DNA of 64,000 bases, from NCBI GenBank assembly GCA_017935675.1, contig JAGBHE010000093.1:43696-107695 (forward strand). The letters run 5' to 3'. Below the pieces are notes generated by a model that saw nothing but the letters and a program-made list of their open reading frames with translations, was not told where the DNA came from and did not search any database. This document shows positions 18,371 through 27,575 of this stretch, piece after piece. The position numbers and the translations under genes were made by a program. The stretch comes from Clostridia bacterium (lineage in GTDB: Bacteria; Bacillota; Clostridia; UBA1381). Within the stretch, counting starts at the first letter, position 1. Each line of letters starts with the position of its first letter.

Positions 18371-19327
18371 TTATCCGCTGTAGCCGAGAAGTCCCCGTAC
18401 AGATACCTCACCGGAAAAAACAGCTTCCGATACACCGTTTTCTCTTTCTATTATAAGCTCGCCTGCCGGAGAAATATCAACAGCCTTAGCCTGAAAGCTT
18501 TCATCCCTGCGGACTATGCTGACATCCTTTCCGAGGGTAATACATTTTTTTCTGTATTCATCAATACAGCCTTCAAAACCCTTATCAAGAAAAATAAGAT
18601 AGTACTTTTCAAAGCTTTCAAGTACTGACGCCAAAAACTGCGCCTTCGACGTAAGAACTCCGGTTTCAATATAAACCGAGGTTGCCTTACACTTAAGCTC
18701 TGCCGGAAACTCTTTAATATTCAGATTAATGCCGATTCCGCAAACCACGTAACTGAGACTCGTAATCTCCGAGGACATTTCTGTCAGTATTCCGCATATC
18801 TTTTTTCCTGAAAGAATTATATCATTAGGCCATTTAATCCCTGACCCGTCAATAACAGCGCTGACGGCAAGACCTGCCACAAGAGTGATAAGCGACACCT
18901 CTGACGGCCGTATATCCGGCTTGAGCAGCAATGAAAACCAGATCCCGTCCTCTCCGGAAAACCAGTTCCTGCCCAGTCTTCCCCGTCCGCCTGTCTGATT
19001 TACAGCAACAAAAACCGCACCGTCGGCAGCATCGCGGCAATCCTTTGCCGCCGCATTTGTTGAACCAATCTCATCATAAAAATATATTTCCCGTCCGATA
19101 AGCTTTGTATGCAGATTTCTTTTTATTTCAAATGCGGAATACACTTCTGTATCCTTTTCAATCAAATACCCTTTGTTTGTTGAAGAGGTAATTATGTACC
19201 CTTCCCCGCGCAGCTTATTTATATGCTTCCATACAGCAGTACGCGATATTCCGAGGGCAGAGCTTATATCCTCGCCGGAAAGATATCCCTCCGACGAAAG
19301 CAGCAGTTTTAAAATTTTTTCCTTCAA
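18371..19327 (-). CDS. birA: Biotin--[acetyl-CoA-carboxylase] ligase / biotin operon repressor
   Basis: BirA activates biotin to biotinyl-AMP and attaches it to carboxylase carrier proteins. The 318-residue protein has an N-terminal winged helix (about residues 1-60; LSGEDISSALGISRTAVWKH), so it is the bifunctional class that can also repress biotin genes. The central catalytic domain contains GRGRLGRNWFS (biotinyl-AMP loop) and GIKWPNDIILSGKKICGIL with the catalytic Lys. The SH3-like C-terminal domain is present. I place the start at TTG 19327 with GGAG eight bases upstream; an ATG at 19351 is in frame but lacks a site. Confidence 0.93.
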   Translation of the reverse strand: MKEKILKLLLSSEGYLSGEDISSALGISRTAVWKHINKLRGEGYIITSSTNKGYLIEKDTEVYSAFEIKRNLHTKLIGREIYFYDEIGSTNAAAKDCRDAADGAVFVAVNQTGGRGRLGRNWFSGEDGIWFSLLLKPDIRPSEVSLITLVAGLAVSAVIDGSGIKWPNDIILSGKKICGILTEMSSEITSLSYVVCGIGINLNIKEFPAELKCKATSVYIETGVLTSKAQFLASVLESFEKYYLIFLDKGFEGCIDEYRKKCITLGKDVSIVRRDESFQAKAVDISPAGELIIERENGVSEAVFSGEVSVRGLLGYSG

Positions 19328-19382
19328 AATATCATCTCCGCAATTCCGCATTATGCATTATGATTGCATTTTGCAATCGCCA

Positions 19383-20234
19383 TTAGTTGTTGTTAATCAC
19401 ATGCTTCAGAAACTCAACCGCCATTTTAATATCCGAGGTTGGATTTTCTCCGCATTCTCTTTCTATTGTAAGAAAGCCCTTATAGCCGATTTCCTCAAGC
19501 GCACGCAGATATTTCGGAAAATCAACGTCTCCCTGACCCATCTGCATTTCTCTGAAGGCAGGCTCGCCGTCCCATGCGTCGTGCTCAATCACATTATAGA
19601 TTATCTCCGGATTGCAGTCAAGAAGCTTGACTCCATCCTTTGCATGGGTGTGAACTATATAATCCTTAAGAGTATATACGGCAGCCACAGGGTCATCACC
19701 CGTAACCATAACAAGATTTGCAGGGTCAAGATTTACCGCAACACCTGTTGAACCAAGGCTGTCAAGAAACTCCTTAAGGGTCTGCGCCCGCTCAGGTCCT
19801 GTTTCTATTGCAAAGTGAGAACCCATGCTGTCAGCATACTGAGCAAGCTCAAAGCATGCCTCCTGCATTATTTTATAGCGTTCATGGTTCTTATTCTCAG
19901 GTACAACGCCGATATGTGTTGTTACAACATCGCTTTCAAGCTCCTTTGCAAGCTCCATTATCCGCTTTGACTTTTCAATAAGCTCCGGATTTTTATCCTT
20001 GTTTCCAAAACCCATTCCCAAATCACCGCAAATAGCTGAAAATACGAGGCCGTGAGACTTTACATAATCAAGAAGCTCTCTGCGCTTTTCTCCCTTAAGC
20101 TTTTCAGGTGAATTTTCACCTGTTGTTGAGTACATCTGAAGTCCTTTCGCACCGATTTTTGCGGCAAGCCTTACCGCTTCTCTCGTTTCAACTCTAAAAG
20201 AATCCACCATTACTCCTATCGGAAAATTATACAT
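19383..20234 (-). CDS. Sugar phosphate isomerase/epimerase family TIM-barrel protein
   Basis: The 283-residue protein belongs to the AP-endonuclease-2-like TIM barrels that isomerise or epimerise sugars. Seen: an N-terminal IGVMVDSFRVETREAVRLA strand, ETGPERAQTL with a metal-ligand Glu, NLDPANLVMV with an Asp ligand, HTHAKDGVKL with His ligands, and the C-terminal LTIERECGENP with the second catalytic Glu. Substrate is not readable; it lies between aspS and birA rather than in the sugar island, but may serve a similar catabolic purpose. Confidence 0.8.
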   Translation of the reverse strand: MYNFPIGVMVDSFRVETREAVRLAAKIGAKGLQMYSTTGENSPEKLKGEKRRELLDYVKSHGLVFSAICGDLGMGFGNKDKNPELIEKSKRIMELAKELESDVVTTHIGVVPENKNHERYKIMQEACFELAQYADSMGSHFAIETGPERAQTLKEFLDSLGSTGVAVNLDPANLVMVTGDDPVAAVYTLKDYIVHTHAKDGVKLLDCNPEIIYNVIEHDAWDGEPAFREMQMGQGDVDFPKYLRALEEIGYKGFLTIERECGENPTSDIKMAVEFLKHVINNN

Positions 20235-20251
20235 TTAAATCCCTTCCTTCA

Positions 20252-22012
20252 TTATTTTTTATCCGTAATTGAAATTCCAAGCTCCCGGAGCTGAACATCA
20301 TCAACATCACCCGGTGCACTGCTCATAAGCTCGGAAGCATTCTGCACCTTCGGGAATGCAAGAACGTCGCGCAGGCTGTCTGCTCCGCACATTATCATAG
20401 CTAAACGGTCAAGTCCTATTCCCATTCCGCCGTGAGGCGCTGCTCCGTATTTATACGCCTCAACAAGGAAGCCGAACTTAGCTGATATTTCCTCATCCGT
20501 CATTCCGAGTGCCTCAAACATCTTCTGCTGAAGAGCGGAATCGGTTATTCTCATTGAGCCTGAGGACAGCTCAACACCGTTCAGTACAAGGTCATACGCC
20601 TTAGCTGTCACACGGCCGGGATCTGAATCAAGATACTGCACACATTCGTCCATAGGCATTGTAAACGGATGATGCATAGCTACCCAGCTTTCCGTTTCAT
20701 CATCATATTCAAAGAACGGGAACTCGGTAATCCAGAGAAAATTATATCCATCCTTTATGATATCAAGCTTTTTTGCAACCGAAAGACGCAGAGCTCCTAA
20801 AATCGGGAGCGCCTTTTTGTCTGCAACAATAAATACAACATCGCCCTTTTCAGCTCCGACACGGCTTAAAATTGCTTCAAGCTCATCTCCTGTAATAAAC
20901 TTTGCAAAGGAACAGTTTGGCGCTTCATCAATCCATCTTATATAAGCAAGCCCTTTTGCGCCTATGCCCTTAACATACTCCGTAAGCTTATCTATTTCCT
21001 TTCTTGTAAGGGTTGATGCGGCATTTTTGGCAACTATGGCTCTTACCGAACCGCCTGCCTCAATAGCACCGGTGAACACCCCGAAGCCGCAGCCGGAAAC
21101 AATATCCGATATATCGGTAATCTCCATGGCAAAACGGGTGTCAGGCTTATCCGAGCCGTATCTTTCCATAGCCTCCTTATATGTCATACGCGGTATGGGA
21201 AGCTGTATATCAACATCAAGAACCTCCTTGAAAAGACGCTTAACAAGACCCTCTCCTATTTCAAGAATATCCTCGACATCGACAAATGACATTTCAAGGT
21301 CAATCTGAGTAAACTCCGGCTGTCTGTCAGCACGCAAATCCTCATCACGGAAGCATCTTGCAAGCTGAATATACCTGTCAAAGCCCGCTATCATAAGCAG
21401 CTGCTTATACATTTGCGGTGACTGCGGAAGCGCATAAAATTTACCGTTATGAATTCTTGACGGAACGAGGTAATCCCTTGCTCCCTCCGGTGTTGATTTT
21501 ATCATCATCGGCGTTTCTATTTCGATAAACCCGTTTTCATGGAAATAATCACGGGCGGTTTTTGCTATTTTACTTCTTAAAATAAGGTTATTCTGAAGAA
21601 CTCCGCGCCTCAGGTCAAGGTATCTGTACTTCAGGCGAAGCTCCTCGTTTACATTGGTTTTATCCGTTATCTCAAAAGGCGGGGTTTCCGATTTTGCCAG
21701 AATTCTGAGGTCGGAAACATATATTTCATAATCTCCTGTTTTAATATCCTTGTTCTTGCTTTCTCTTTCCCGTACCTGACCCTTTGCCATAAGCACAAAC
21801 TCGCCTCTGCACTTTGACGCCTTCTCAAAAATTTCTCTGTCCGTCCCCTCGTCAAATGCCAGCTGAACTATTCCGCTTCTGTCACGCAAATCAATGAATA
21901 TAAGCGTTCCCATATCCCTTATTTTCTGAACATATCCCCCAACCGTAACCTCGCCGGAATGCGGAATATCCGCACAGTAGCATGTTCTTTTAAGACCCTT
22001 CATTGTATCCAT
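20252..22012 (-). CDS. aspS: Aspartyl-tRNA synthetase
   Basis: AspRS charges tRNA-Asp. The 586-residue class II enzyme has the N-terminal OB-fold anticodon domain, the bacterial GAD insertion (about residues 280-410), and class II motifs including FRDEDLRADRQPEFTQID (motif 2) and GIGLDRLAMIMCG (motif 3). GGAGG precedes the ATG by ten bases. It lies 23 bases after hisS, a common bacterial pairing. The discriminating versus non-discriminating type cannot be settled by eye. Confidence 0.96.
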   Translation of the reverse strand: MDTMKGLKRTCYCADIPHSGEVTVGGYVQKIRDMGTLIFIDLRDRSGIVQLAFDEGTDREIFEKASKCRGEFVLMAKGQVRERESKNKDIKTGDYEIYVSDLRILAKSETPPFEITDKTNVNEELRLKYRYLDLRRGVLQNNLILRSKIAKTARDYFHENGFIEIETPMMIKSTPEGARDYLVPSRIHNGKFYALPQSPQMYKQLLMIAGFDRYIQLARCFRDEDLRADRQPEFTQIDLEMSFVDVEDILEIGEGLVKRLFKEVLDVDIQLPIPRMTYKEAMERYGSDKPDTRFAMEITDISDIVSGCGFGVFTGAIEAGGSVRAIVAKNAASTLTRKEIDKLTEYVKGIGAKGLAYIRWIDEAPNCSFAKFITGDELEAILSRVGAEKGDVVFIVADKKALPILGALRLSVAKKLDIIKDGYNFLWITEFPFFEYDDETESWVAMHHPFTMPMDECVQYLDSDPGRVTAKAYDLVLNGVELSSGSMRITDSALQQKMFEALGMTDEEISAKFGFLVEAYKYGAAPHGGMGIGLDRLAMIMCGADSLRDVLAFPKVQNASELMSSAPGDVDDVQLRELGISITDKK

Positions 22013-22035
22013 TGTTATTTATCCTCCAAATAATT

Positions 22036-23286
22036 TTAATGTGTTTTCTTCAAAAATGCGCCCACATCGTCAAGCTTAAGCTCCGTCTTTTCCCCCGTTG
22101 CCATATTCTTAAGCTCGCATTTTCCGCTGTCTATTTCATTGTCTCCGAGAACAGCCGTGTACCTTGCGCCAAGCTTGTCGGCATATTTCATCTGCGCTCT
22201 CAGACCTCTTCCGATGCTGTCGGTTTCAGCATTTATTCCCTGCTGTCTTAATTTCAGAGCAAAACCCGGCATGTAAGCTTTTGCCTTTTCTCCGAGAGGC
22301 ACTGTATAAATATCGATTCCGGTTTCGTCAGGTATTACAGTACCTGTTTCCTCAAGACGTATTATCAGTCTTTCGATTCCGAGACCAAAACCGACGCCCG
22401 GTGTCGGTTCGCCGCCGAACTCTTCAATAAGGCCGTCATATCTTCCGCCGCCGCAAACCGTAAAGCCACCGCTTATGATTTCAAACACTGATTTTGTATA
22501 ATAATCAAGACCTCTTACAATTGAATTATCGATTTCATATTTAATTCCCATAGCTGACAGTGCCGCCTTAAAGCCCTCAAAATGCTCTCTGCATTCTCCG
22601 CAGATGTTGTCAAGAAGCACAGGCGCACCCTCGCAGAGGCTGCCGCATATTTCGGATTTACAGTCAAGAATTCTAAGAGGATTTCTGTCAAACCGGCTTT
22701 TACATGTGTCGCAAAGCTCATCAAAATGCGGACGGAGAAAATCCCTCAGCTTTTCGTTATATGCTTTTCTGCAAACAGGACAGCCAATACTGTTTATATG
22801 AACGGTAAGGTCTTTTAATCCCACGCGATCTAAAAATGTAAGTGCAAGTGAAATGATTTCAGCATCAATTTCCGGCCCCGGCGCGCCGAACGCCTCCACT
22901 CCGAACTGGTGAAATTCACGCAGTCTTCCCTTCTGCTTATTTTCATAGCGGAAGCAAGGGATATTATAAAACATCTTTGCCGGCATAGGCTCAGCATAAA
23001 GGCTGTGCTGAAGAAAGCTTCTTGCAACAGACGCCGTACCCTCAGGCCGTAGGGTTATGCTCCTGCCGCTTTTATCCGGAAAAGTGTACATCTGCTTTTC
23101 AACCACATCTGTTGTGCCGCCCACTCCCCGCTCAAAAAGCTCTGTATGCTCAAAGGTCGGCATTCTTATTTCACGGTATGCGAAATTATCACATACCTCT
23201 TTAAATTTTTTCTCAAGATACTGCCACTTATAGCTTTCGGAGGGCAGCAAATCCTGTGTTCCTTTCGGTGCATTTGTTATAAGCAT
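22036..23286 (-). CDS. hisS: Histidyl-tRNA synthetase
   Basis: HisRS charges tRNA-His. The 416-residue class II enzyme starts MLITNAPKGTQDLLPSE and shows the motif 2 region FRYENKQKGRLREFHQFG, the HisA-type box GLDYYTKSVFEI, GGGRYDGLIEEFGG, and motif 3 GFGLGIERLII, followed by the C-terminal anticodon-binding domain. The start at 23286 has AAAGGA seven bases upstream; extension to 23319 would run into the leader. Consensus promoter at 23334-23362 drives hisS-aspS. Confidence 0.96.
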   Translation of the reverse strand: MLITNAPKGTQDLLPSESYKWQYLEKKFKEVCDNFAYREIRMPTFEHTELFERGVGGTTDVVEKQMYTFPDKSGRSITLRPEGTASVARSFLQHSLYAEPMPAKMFYNIPCFRYENKQKGRLREFHQFGVEAFGAPGPEIDAEIISLALTFLDRVGLKDLTVHINSIGCPVCRKAYNEKLRDFLRPHFDELCDTCKSRFDRNPLRILDCKSEICGSLCEGAPVLLDNICGECREHFEGFKAALSAMGIKYEIDNSIVRGLDYYTKSVFEIISGGFTVCGGGRYDGLIEEFGGEPTPGVGFGLGIERLIIRLEETGTVIPDETGIDIYTVPLGEKAKAYMPGFALKLRQQGINAETDSIGRGLRAQMKYADKLGARYTAVLGDNEIDSGKCELKNMATGEKTELKLDDVGAFLKKTH

Positions 23287-23333
23287 CTTTTTATCCTTTC
23301 TCTGCCTGCATGCAGACAAGCTTATTCTATACT

Positions 23334-23362
23334 ATTATATAGCTTATAAACAAAAGTGTCAA
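23334..23362 (-). promoter_or_regulatory. Consensus sigma-A promoter for hisS-aspS
   Basis: On the minus strand, perfect TTGACA (23357-23362) and TATAAT (23334-23339) are separated by 17 bases. Predicted transcription starts near 23327, about 40 bases before the hisS ATG. The short leader leaves no room for a T-box. Confidence 0.85.
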
Positions 23363-23688
23363 GTATAAAATTGTAAAATTTATAATAATCACAAAAAAAG
23401 CTGCACAGGGCATGAATTTACAAACAAGTTTTTGCCAAGGATGCGTCCTCATAAGTGATTTTTCACTTATGGAATCACCGAAATTACTGTTTCAAACAAA
23501 TCCCGCCAACCCTTGTAAAATTCAGTGTTTAATGGCAGATTAAATTTTCTTATTAATTCATCAATCAATCCGGAAGCTGTAGTTGTGTTGACATGTTTAT
23601 TATCTGCCTTTGTCACTTTAAAGTCCTTTATGAATGAAAATATTTCGGCGGACATCTTACTTTTAGTTAAATTTTTTTTAAAGTTTAA
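23363..23688. other. Intergenic region with hairpin and a short unassigned open frame
   Basis: This stretch lies between the hisS promoter and the end of the NagB-like gene. It holds a perfect inverted repeat CATAAGTGA-TTTT-TCACTTATG (23450-23471) and a minus-strand 62-codon open frame (23467-23655) starting MSAEIFSFIKDFK. The frame has no clear ribosome site. Its segment VNTTTASGLIDELIRKF is loosely like part of a phosphohexomutase, so a decayed remnant is possible, but I cannot assign it. Confidence 0.4.
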
Positions 23689-24636
23689 TCAGTTACATTC
23701 CGCAACAAGCGGTCCCGCCAGTTCTTTAAGATAGAATAACTTTCCGGGCATAGTTGGGATAAAACTGGATGTCACCCACATACTCGGACGGTATCTCAGC
23801 GTCATCCAAAAGCTCATACCCTGCCACTGCATACCGCGGTCAAATGCTCCGTCACAGCCGCCGATTATATAATCAGCCTGCAAAATAAGTCCCGGACCTA
23901 TTGTATTTGCTCTGCACGGTACAAGAGTTGCTCTTGATTTAAAGCTTGTTATTGCATTTTGCTCTATTGTAAGCGGATGCAGCTTTGCACCAATCCTGTG
24001 CGTTTGATTTTTCCACTCCTGCTCATTTTCAAATTCTGCTGCAAAATGCGGTTCCCAAAACGCTATATGGCACATTCTGCCGATACCGAATACTAATATC
24101 AGCTTTGCACCCTCCGCCTTTAATTTGGCTATCTTTTCTGCATATGCAGGCAGGTTTTCCTTTGTTGCAAAGTTACGCTGATTTTCAGGAACCGTAAGCT
24201 CTCCAAGCGGATTGAAAAGCGCCTGTCGCATTGCATTTTGAAACGACGCCGGGTCGTCCGCAGCAAGCGTATTCCCTTCGCCATCTGCCCATTCGTCCAT
24301 GTTAAACGTATATACATGGTCGCATTTTACATTCCACTGCTTTAAAAAAAACACCGTCCATTTATACATTCCCATCGGTCCGACCGGAAGTATAATTGCA
24401 AGCTTTTCTGCTCTGTCCCTTGCGTTTTTAATCTGCATTGCAATTTCATGTCCCATTAATGTGTCAAATTCATATATGTTTTCACATTTAATAGGGTTAA
24501 AATCCTTATTCCAAAAATCCTGTCTGTCCGACACCTTATTTTCGGGGTTACAGCAAGCGTCTATTCTTTCCATGTCCCAGCCTGCGGGATAAAATCCTTC
24601 CAAAAGCGAGCCTTTTACTGTACTGTTAAAATCCAT
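23689..24636 (-). CDS. Divergent NagB-like glucosamine-6-phosphate isomerase/deaminase
   Basis: The 315-residue protein belongs to the NagB/6-phosphogluconolactonase superfamily but is longer and divergent. The [12 protein letters not shown] segment matches the NagB loop with the enolising Asp. The [13 protein letters not shown] segment aligns with NagB GxGxDGHIAFNEP: the ring-opening His and the Glu remain, but the Asp of the DGH triplet is replaced by Met (RMCH). Whether it deaminates GlcN6P or a different amino-sugar phosphate is open. The ATG at 24636 has GGAGGG seven bases upstream. It is the last gene of the long unit and follows a PIG-L deacetylase by 37 bases; a canonical NagB is encoded at 28758. 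Confidence 0.72.
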   Translation of the reverse strand: MDFNSTVKGSLLEGFYPAGWDMERIDACCNPENKVSDRQDFWNKDFNPIKCENIYEFDTLMGHEIAMQIKNARDRAEKLAIILPVGPMGMYKWTVFFLKQWNVKCDHVYTFNMDEWADGEGNTLAADDPASFQNAMRQALFNPLGELTVPENQRNFATKENLPAYAEKIAKLKAEGAKLILVFGIGRMCHIAFWEPHFAAEFENEQEWKNQTHRIGAKLHPLTIEQNAITSFKSRATLVPCRANTIGPGLILQADYIIGGCDGAFDRGMQWQGMSFWMTLRYRPSMWVTSSFIPTMPGKLFYLKELAGPLVAECN

Positions 24637-24673
24637 TTTATTTCCCTCCATAAATCTTAAAATCTCATCGAAA

Positions 24674-25378
24674 CTATGGCAAAAACCTCTTTGTTTGTAT
24701 TTTCGGATACACAAGGCACTGCCTAAAACCCTCGGCATACTGACTGTTACACTGAAGCCCTCTGTATCTGGCGCAGGTTTTTACAAACTCCGCAAAATCT
24801 ATATGATCGTGGTCGCGCATCCATTTAAGCTGGCTTATATGGCATTCAAGCATTTCAAGTTTTAAGTCGATTTCCTCTGAAATATCTACATATTCCGTCG
24901 GAACAAAATCAACGCCGCCGAGGTTATCCATATAAAATATCGGTGTAACCTTTGACGTTTTTTTCTCTTTTGTTTCATAATGCGGCACGCTTGCCGCAAA
25001 AGATGCATCAAACACAAGACGGCTTACCGCAAGATGATCGGGCATATAGTCATTCGGTGCGTGAGTTATAATAAAATCGGGGTCTGCCGCCCGTATAATG
25101 TCCACCACTTTATCTCTGTGTTCCTTGTTTCCCTCGTATACCATTACATCGCCAATGTCGCAGGTGACAACATTAATTCCTGCAAGTGCACCGGCATTTT
25201 TTGCCTCTCCTATACGCATTTTGCCAAGCTCGTCCGGCATAATAACCTCATGACCGAGATTTCCGTTGCAAACATGGCAAACGGTAACATTATCGCCGCG
25301 CTTTACACACTTTGCAAGCGTTCCGGCGCAGTTTATTTCCATATCGTCGGGGTGACAGCCTATTGCTAAAACATTCAT
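24674..25378 (-). CDS. PIG-L/LmbE-family N-acetyl-sugar deacetylase
   Basis: The 234-residue zinc-dependent deacetylase has the family metal motif [19 protein letters not shown] at the N-terminus (His, Asp, Asp) and a second His in [17 protein letters not shown]. Members remove acetyl from N-acetylglucosaminyl groups in GPI, mycothiol, bacillithiol, chitobiose or antibiotic intermediates. No signal peptide is seen, so it acts in the cytoplasm. It lies directly upstream of a NagB-like protein, suggesting a deacetylate-then-isomerise step on an amino-sugar; bacillithiol synthesis is a less likely alternative given the neighbours. Confidence 0.85.
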   Translation of the reverse strand: MNVLAIGCHPDDMEINCAGTLAKCVKRGDNVTVCHVCNGNLGHEVIMPDELGKMRIGEAKNAGALAGINVVTCDIGDVMVYEGNKEHRDKVVDIIRAADPDFIITHAPNDYMPDHLAVSRLVFDASFAASVPHYETKEKKTSKVTPIFYMDNLGGVDFVPTEYVDISEEIDLKLEMLECHISQLKWMRDHDHIDFAEFVKTCARYRGLQCNSQYAEGFRQCLVYPKIQTKRFLP

Positions 25379-25464
25379 TTAATCAATTCCTTCTTAATGT
25401 TATTTTTTTTTTTTGAAGTTTTTCCCGATAACTTCATCTGCTTTTAAATGCAGCATACAGATAA

Positions 25465-26445
25465 TCATTCTGCCCTTTCCTGAACAGCCAAAGCTGCCTT
25501 TGTTGACATAAGCAATGAATCGGTATTATCAAATACATCAGCTTCAATATCATGCAGGAAATCATCAAGATAATTACTTTCCGAATTTACTCCGTCCATT
25601 TTCAGCATTTTATTTTCACCGTTTATGTACATTTCCACTCCATCCGCATTTGCATTAAACATAAGCATACCGGCAGTACCCCAGACTTTAAACTCCCAAT
25701 ATGTCGGCATCGAAAAACCAAGCGTATCCGGTGCGCAATAGGATACGTCGGCAATCACTCCTGCTCCCGAACCAAGTTCAAGCATAAATTGTGCGCTGTC
25801 GTGAAATTCAGGTTTTTCAGCAGCAAAACAATTCCAACAGTGTACCGCTTTGATTTCCTTGATCTCGCTTTTTGTAAACCTTCTTACCAAATCAATTCCA
25901 TGAATTGCTATGTCATTAATTGTGCCGCCATGATTGCCTTGCTCGAAATACCACTGCGGTCTTTTTCCGTACATCAACGGATGCTGCCCGCCGAAATATA
26001 TATTATTGATTTTTCCGATTGTTCCGTTTTCAATAATTCTCATTGCGGACAGTACATTTTTATTATGACGCAAATCCAGCATTAAGCCTATTTTCAGGTT
26101 TTGTTCACGGCTTATCTTTTCCGCCGACTCAGCCTCCTCCATTTTAATGCAGAGAGGTTTATCTGCAATCACGTGCTTACCTGCTTTGAGTGCAGAAATA
26201 ACCATTTCCCCTCTTGCACCATAGTAATTTCCTATTGCGACAATATCAACCCTTTTATCATTAAGCAGCTCCTCATAGGTTTTATAGGTAAATTCCACAC
26301 CGTTTTGCTGTGCCTCGGAAATGCTTTCTGCATCATCCTCCCATGCACCCGCAATATTGATATTGTTATATTTTTTTACCAAATCATAAAGCCCGTAAAT
26401 ATGTCCATGTCTGAAACCTGCAAACGCTATATTATACTTTTTCAT
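25465..26445 (-). CDS. Gfo/Idh/MocA-family NAD(P)-dependent oxidoreductase
   Basis: The 326-residue protein has the N-terminal Rossmann fold (MKKYNIAFAGFRHGHIYGL) with a variant, GFRHGH, in place of the usual GxGxxG. The dinucleotide and catalytic segment AGKHVIADKPLCIKM carries the family DKP/EKP Lys, and HDSAQFMLELG and IHGIDLVRRF are in the C-terminal sheet domain. Substrates range over inositols, keto-sugars and sugar acids. The ATG at 26445 follows GAGGTGAGG; a GTG at 26454 overlaps the upstream stop. It is one of three such genes in the island, coupled to its paralogue at 26451. Confidence 0.85.
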   Translation of the reverse strand: MKKYNIAFAGFRHGHIYGLYDLVKKYNNINIAGAWEDDAESISEAQQNGVEFTYKTYEELLNDKRVDIVAIGNYYGARGEMVISALKAGKHVIADKPLCIKMEEAESAEKISREQNLKIGLMLDLRHNKNVLSAMRIIENGTIGKINNIYFGGQHPLMYGKRPQWYFEQGNHGGTINDIAIHGIDLVRRFTKSEIKEIKAVHCWNCFAAEKPEFHDSAQFMLELGSGAGVIADVSYCAPDTLGFSMPTYWEFKVWGTAGMLMFNANADGVEMYINGENKMLKMDGVNSESNYLDDFLHDIEADVFDNTDSLLMSTKAALAVQERAE

Positions 26446-26450
26446 AAACC

Positions 26451-27560
26451 TCACCTCATTCCCTTACTCTCCTTTATCTTCCCTTTCAATTCCTTCAGAA
26501 AGATATCCTCATCAACAGGCAGCTCCACCGTCTTATTCTGCCATGAGGATAAGTGTATCGCGTTTGACAGCATAAGTTCATTTATTCCACTTTCCCCTCC
26601 GGCAATAAGCGCTTCATTCTGTAAAATCGCATTTACAAAATTTTGCGTAATATTCCGGTGCTTCATTGCTCCCGCACATGGCGGAACAAACATCTCCCAC
26701 GCTTCGGGGACACCGAAAATATCTTGATTGGTTTCATTGAATTTTCTCTCAGAGACTCTGTTTCTTTTAAAATATATTTTTCCGTTTTCATAAATAAGTT
26801 TTCCCATTGTTCCTATAATTTCCACGCGGCTGCTTCCGGGGGCTTCTCCCGTTGATGCTATGTATACACAGGAAAAGTCTTCATAATCCATATAGGCTGT
26901 TACCTCGTCCTCGACTTCAATATCGTAATATTTCCCGTATTTTGCAAATGCTGTGACTTTTTTTGGCAGCCCGAACATCCACTGGATTATATCAAGATTA
27001 TGCGGACTTTGATTTACGAGCACGCCGCCGCCCTCGCCCTCCCACGAAGATCGCCAAGATGACGAATTGTGATATGCCTGAGGTCTGTACCATTCTGTTG
27101 CAATCCAGTTTACCCTCTTGATTTTACCGAGCTCTTCGTCATCCAGTAATTCCTTGATTTTTTTATAGTACGGATCTGTACGCATACAATACATCACAGC
27201 AAATACTTTCCCGCTTTCTTTCGCAGCATTAATCATTTCCCAAGTATTTTTCACATATACTCCTATTGGCTTCTCTACGATAACATGCAGTTTTGCCTCA
27301 AAGCAGTCAATTGTCATCTGAGGATGCAAATAATGCGGTGTCGCAACTATAACGGCGTCTACTTCACCGGACTTTATCATTTCCTTATAATTTTCAAAGC
27401 GCTTAATCTCATCACCATATCTGTCACTGAAATTTTTCAGTTTATCGCAATCGATGTCACACACAGCAGACAGACACGCATTTTTTATTTCATTTTTAAC
27501 AAGATACTCCGCATGCAGCATCCCGATATTGCCTACTCCAATTATACCGAACCTTATCAT
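26451..27560 (-). CDS. Gfo/Idh/MocA-family NAD(P)-dependent oxidoreductase
   Basis: The 369-residue protein shows FGIIGVGNIGMLHAEYL (Rossmann GxGxxG) and the AKLHVIVEKPIGVYVKN segment with the catalytic-site Lys of the EKP motif. SPHNLDIIQWMFG holds the family His. AGGAGG precedes the ATG by eight bases. It could oxidise or epimerise an imported sugar; some Gfo/Idh members hydrolyse glycosides by an NAD-dependent redox mechanism (GH109-type), which fits the amino-sugar context. Which of these applies cannot be read from sequence. Confidence 0.87.
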   Translation of the reverse strand: MIRFGIIGVGNIGMLHAEYLVKNEIKNACLSAVCDIDCDKLKNFSDRYGDEIKRFENYKEMIKSGEVDAVIVATPHYLHPQMTIDCFEAKLHVIVEKPIGVYVKNTWEMINAAKESGKVFAVMYCMRTDPYYKKIKELLDDEELGKIKRVNWIATEWYRPQAYHNSSSWRSSWEGEGGGVLVNQSPHNLDIIQWMFGLPKKVTAFAKYGKYYDIEVEDEVTAYMDYEDFSCVYIASTGEAPGSSRVEIIGTMGKLIYENGKIYFKRNRVSERKFNETNQDIFGVPEAWEMFVPPCAGAMKHRNITQNFVNAILQNEALIAGGESGINELMLSNAIHLSSWQNKTVELPVDEDIFLKELKGKIKESKGMR

Positions 27561-27575
27561 CTCATGTTCCTCCTG

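Noticed and set aside
23287..23340. T-box leader for hisS-aspS
   Set aside because: The consensus promoter leaves a leader of only about 40 bases, too short for a T-box.
25403..25425. Run of 12 T residues beside an inverted repeat as a terminator after PIG-L's upstream neighbour
   Set aside because: On the transcribed minus strand the run reads as A residues after the stem, so it cannot serve as an intrinsic terminator for these genes.
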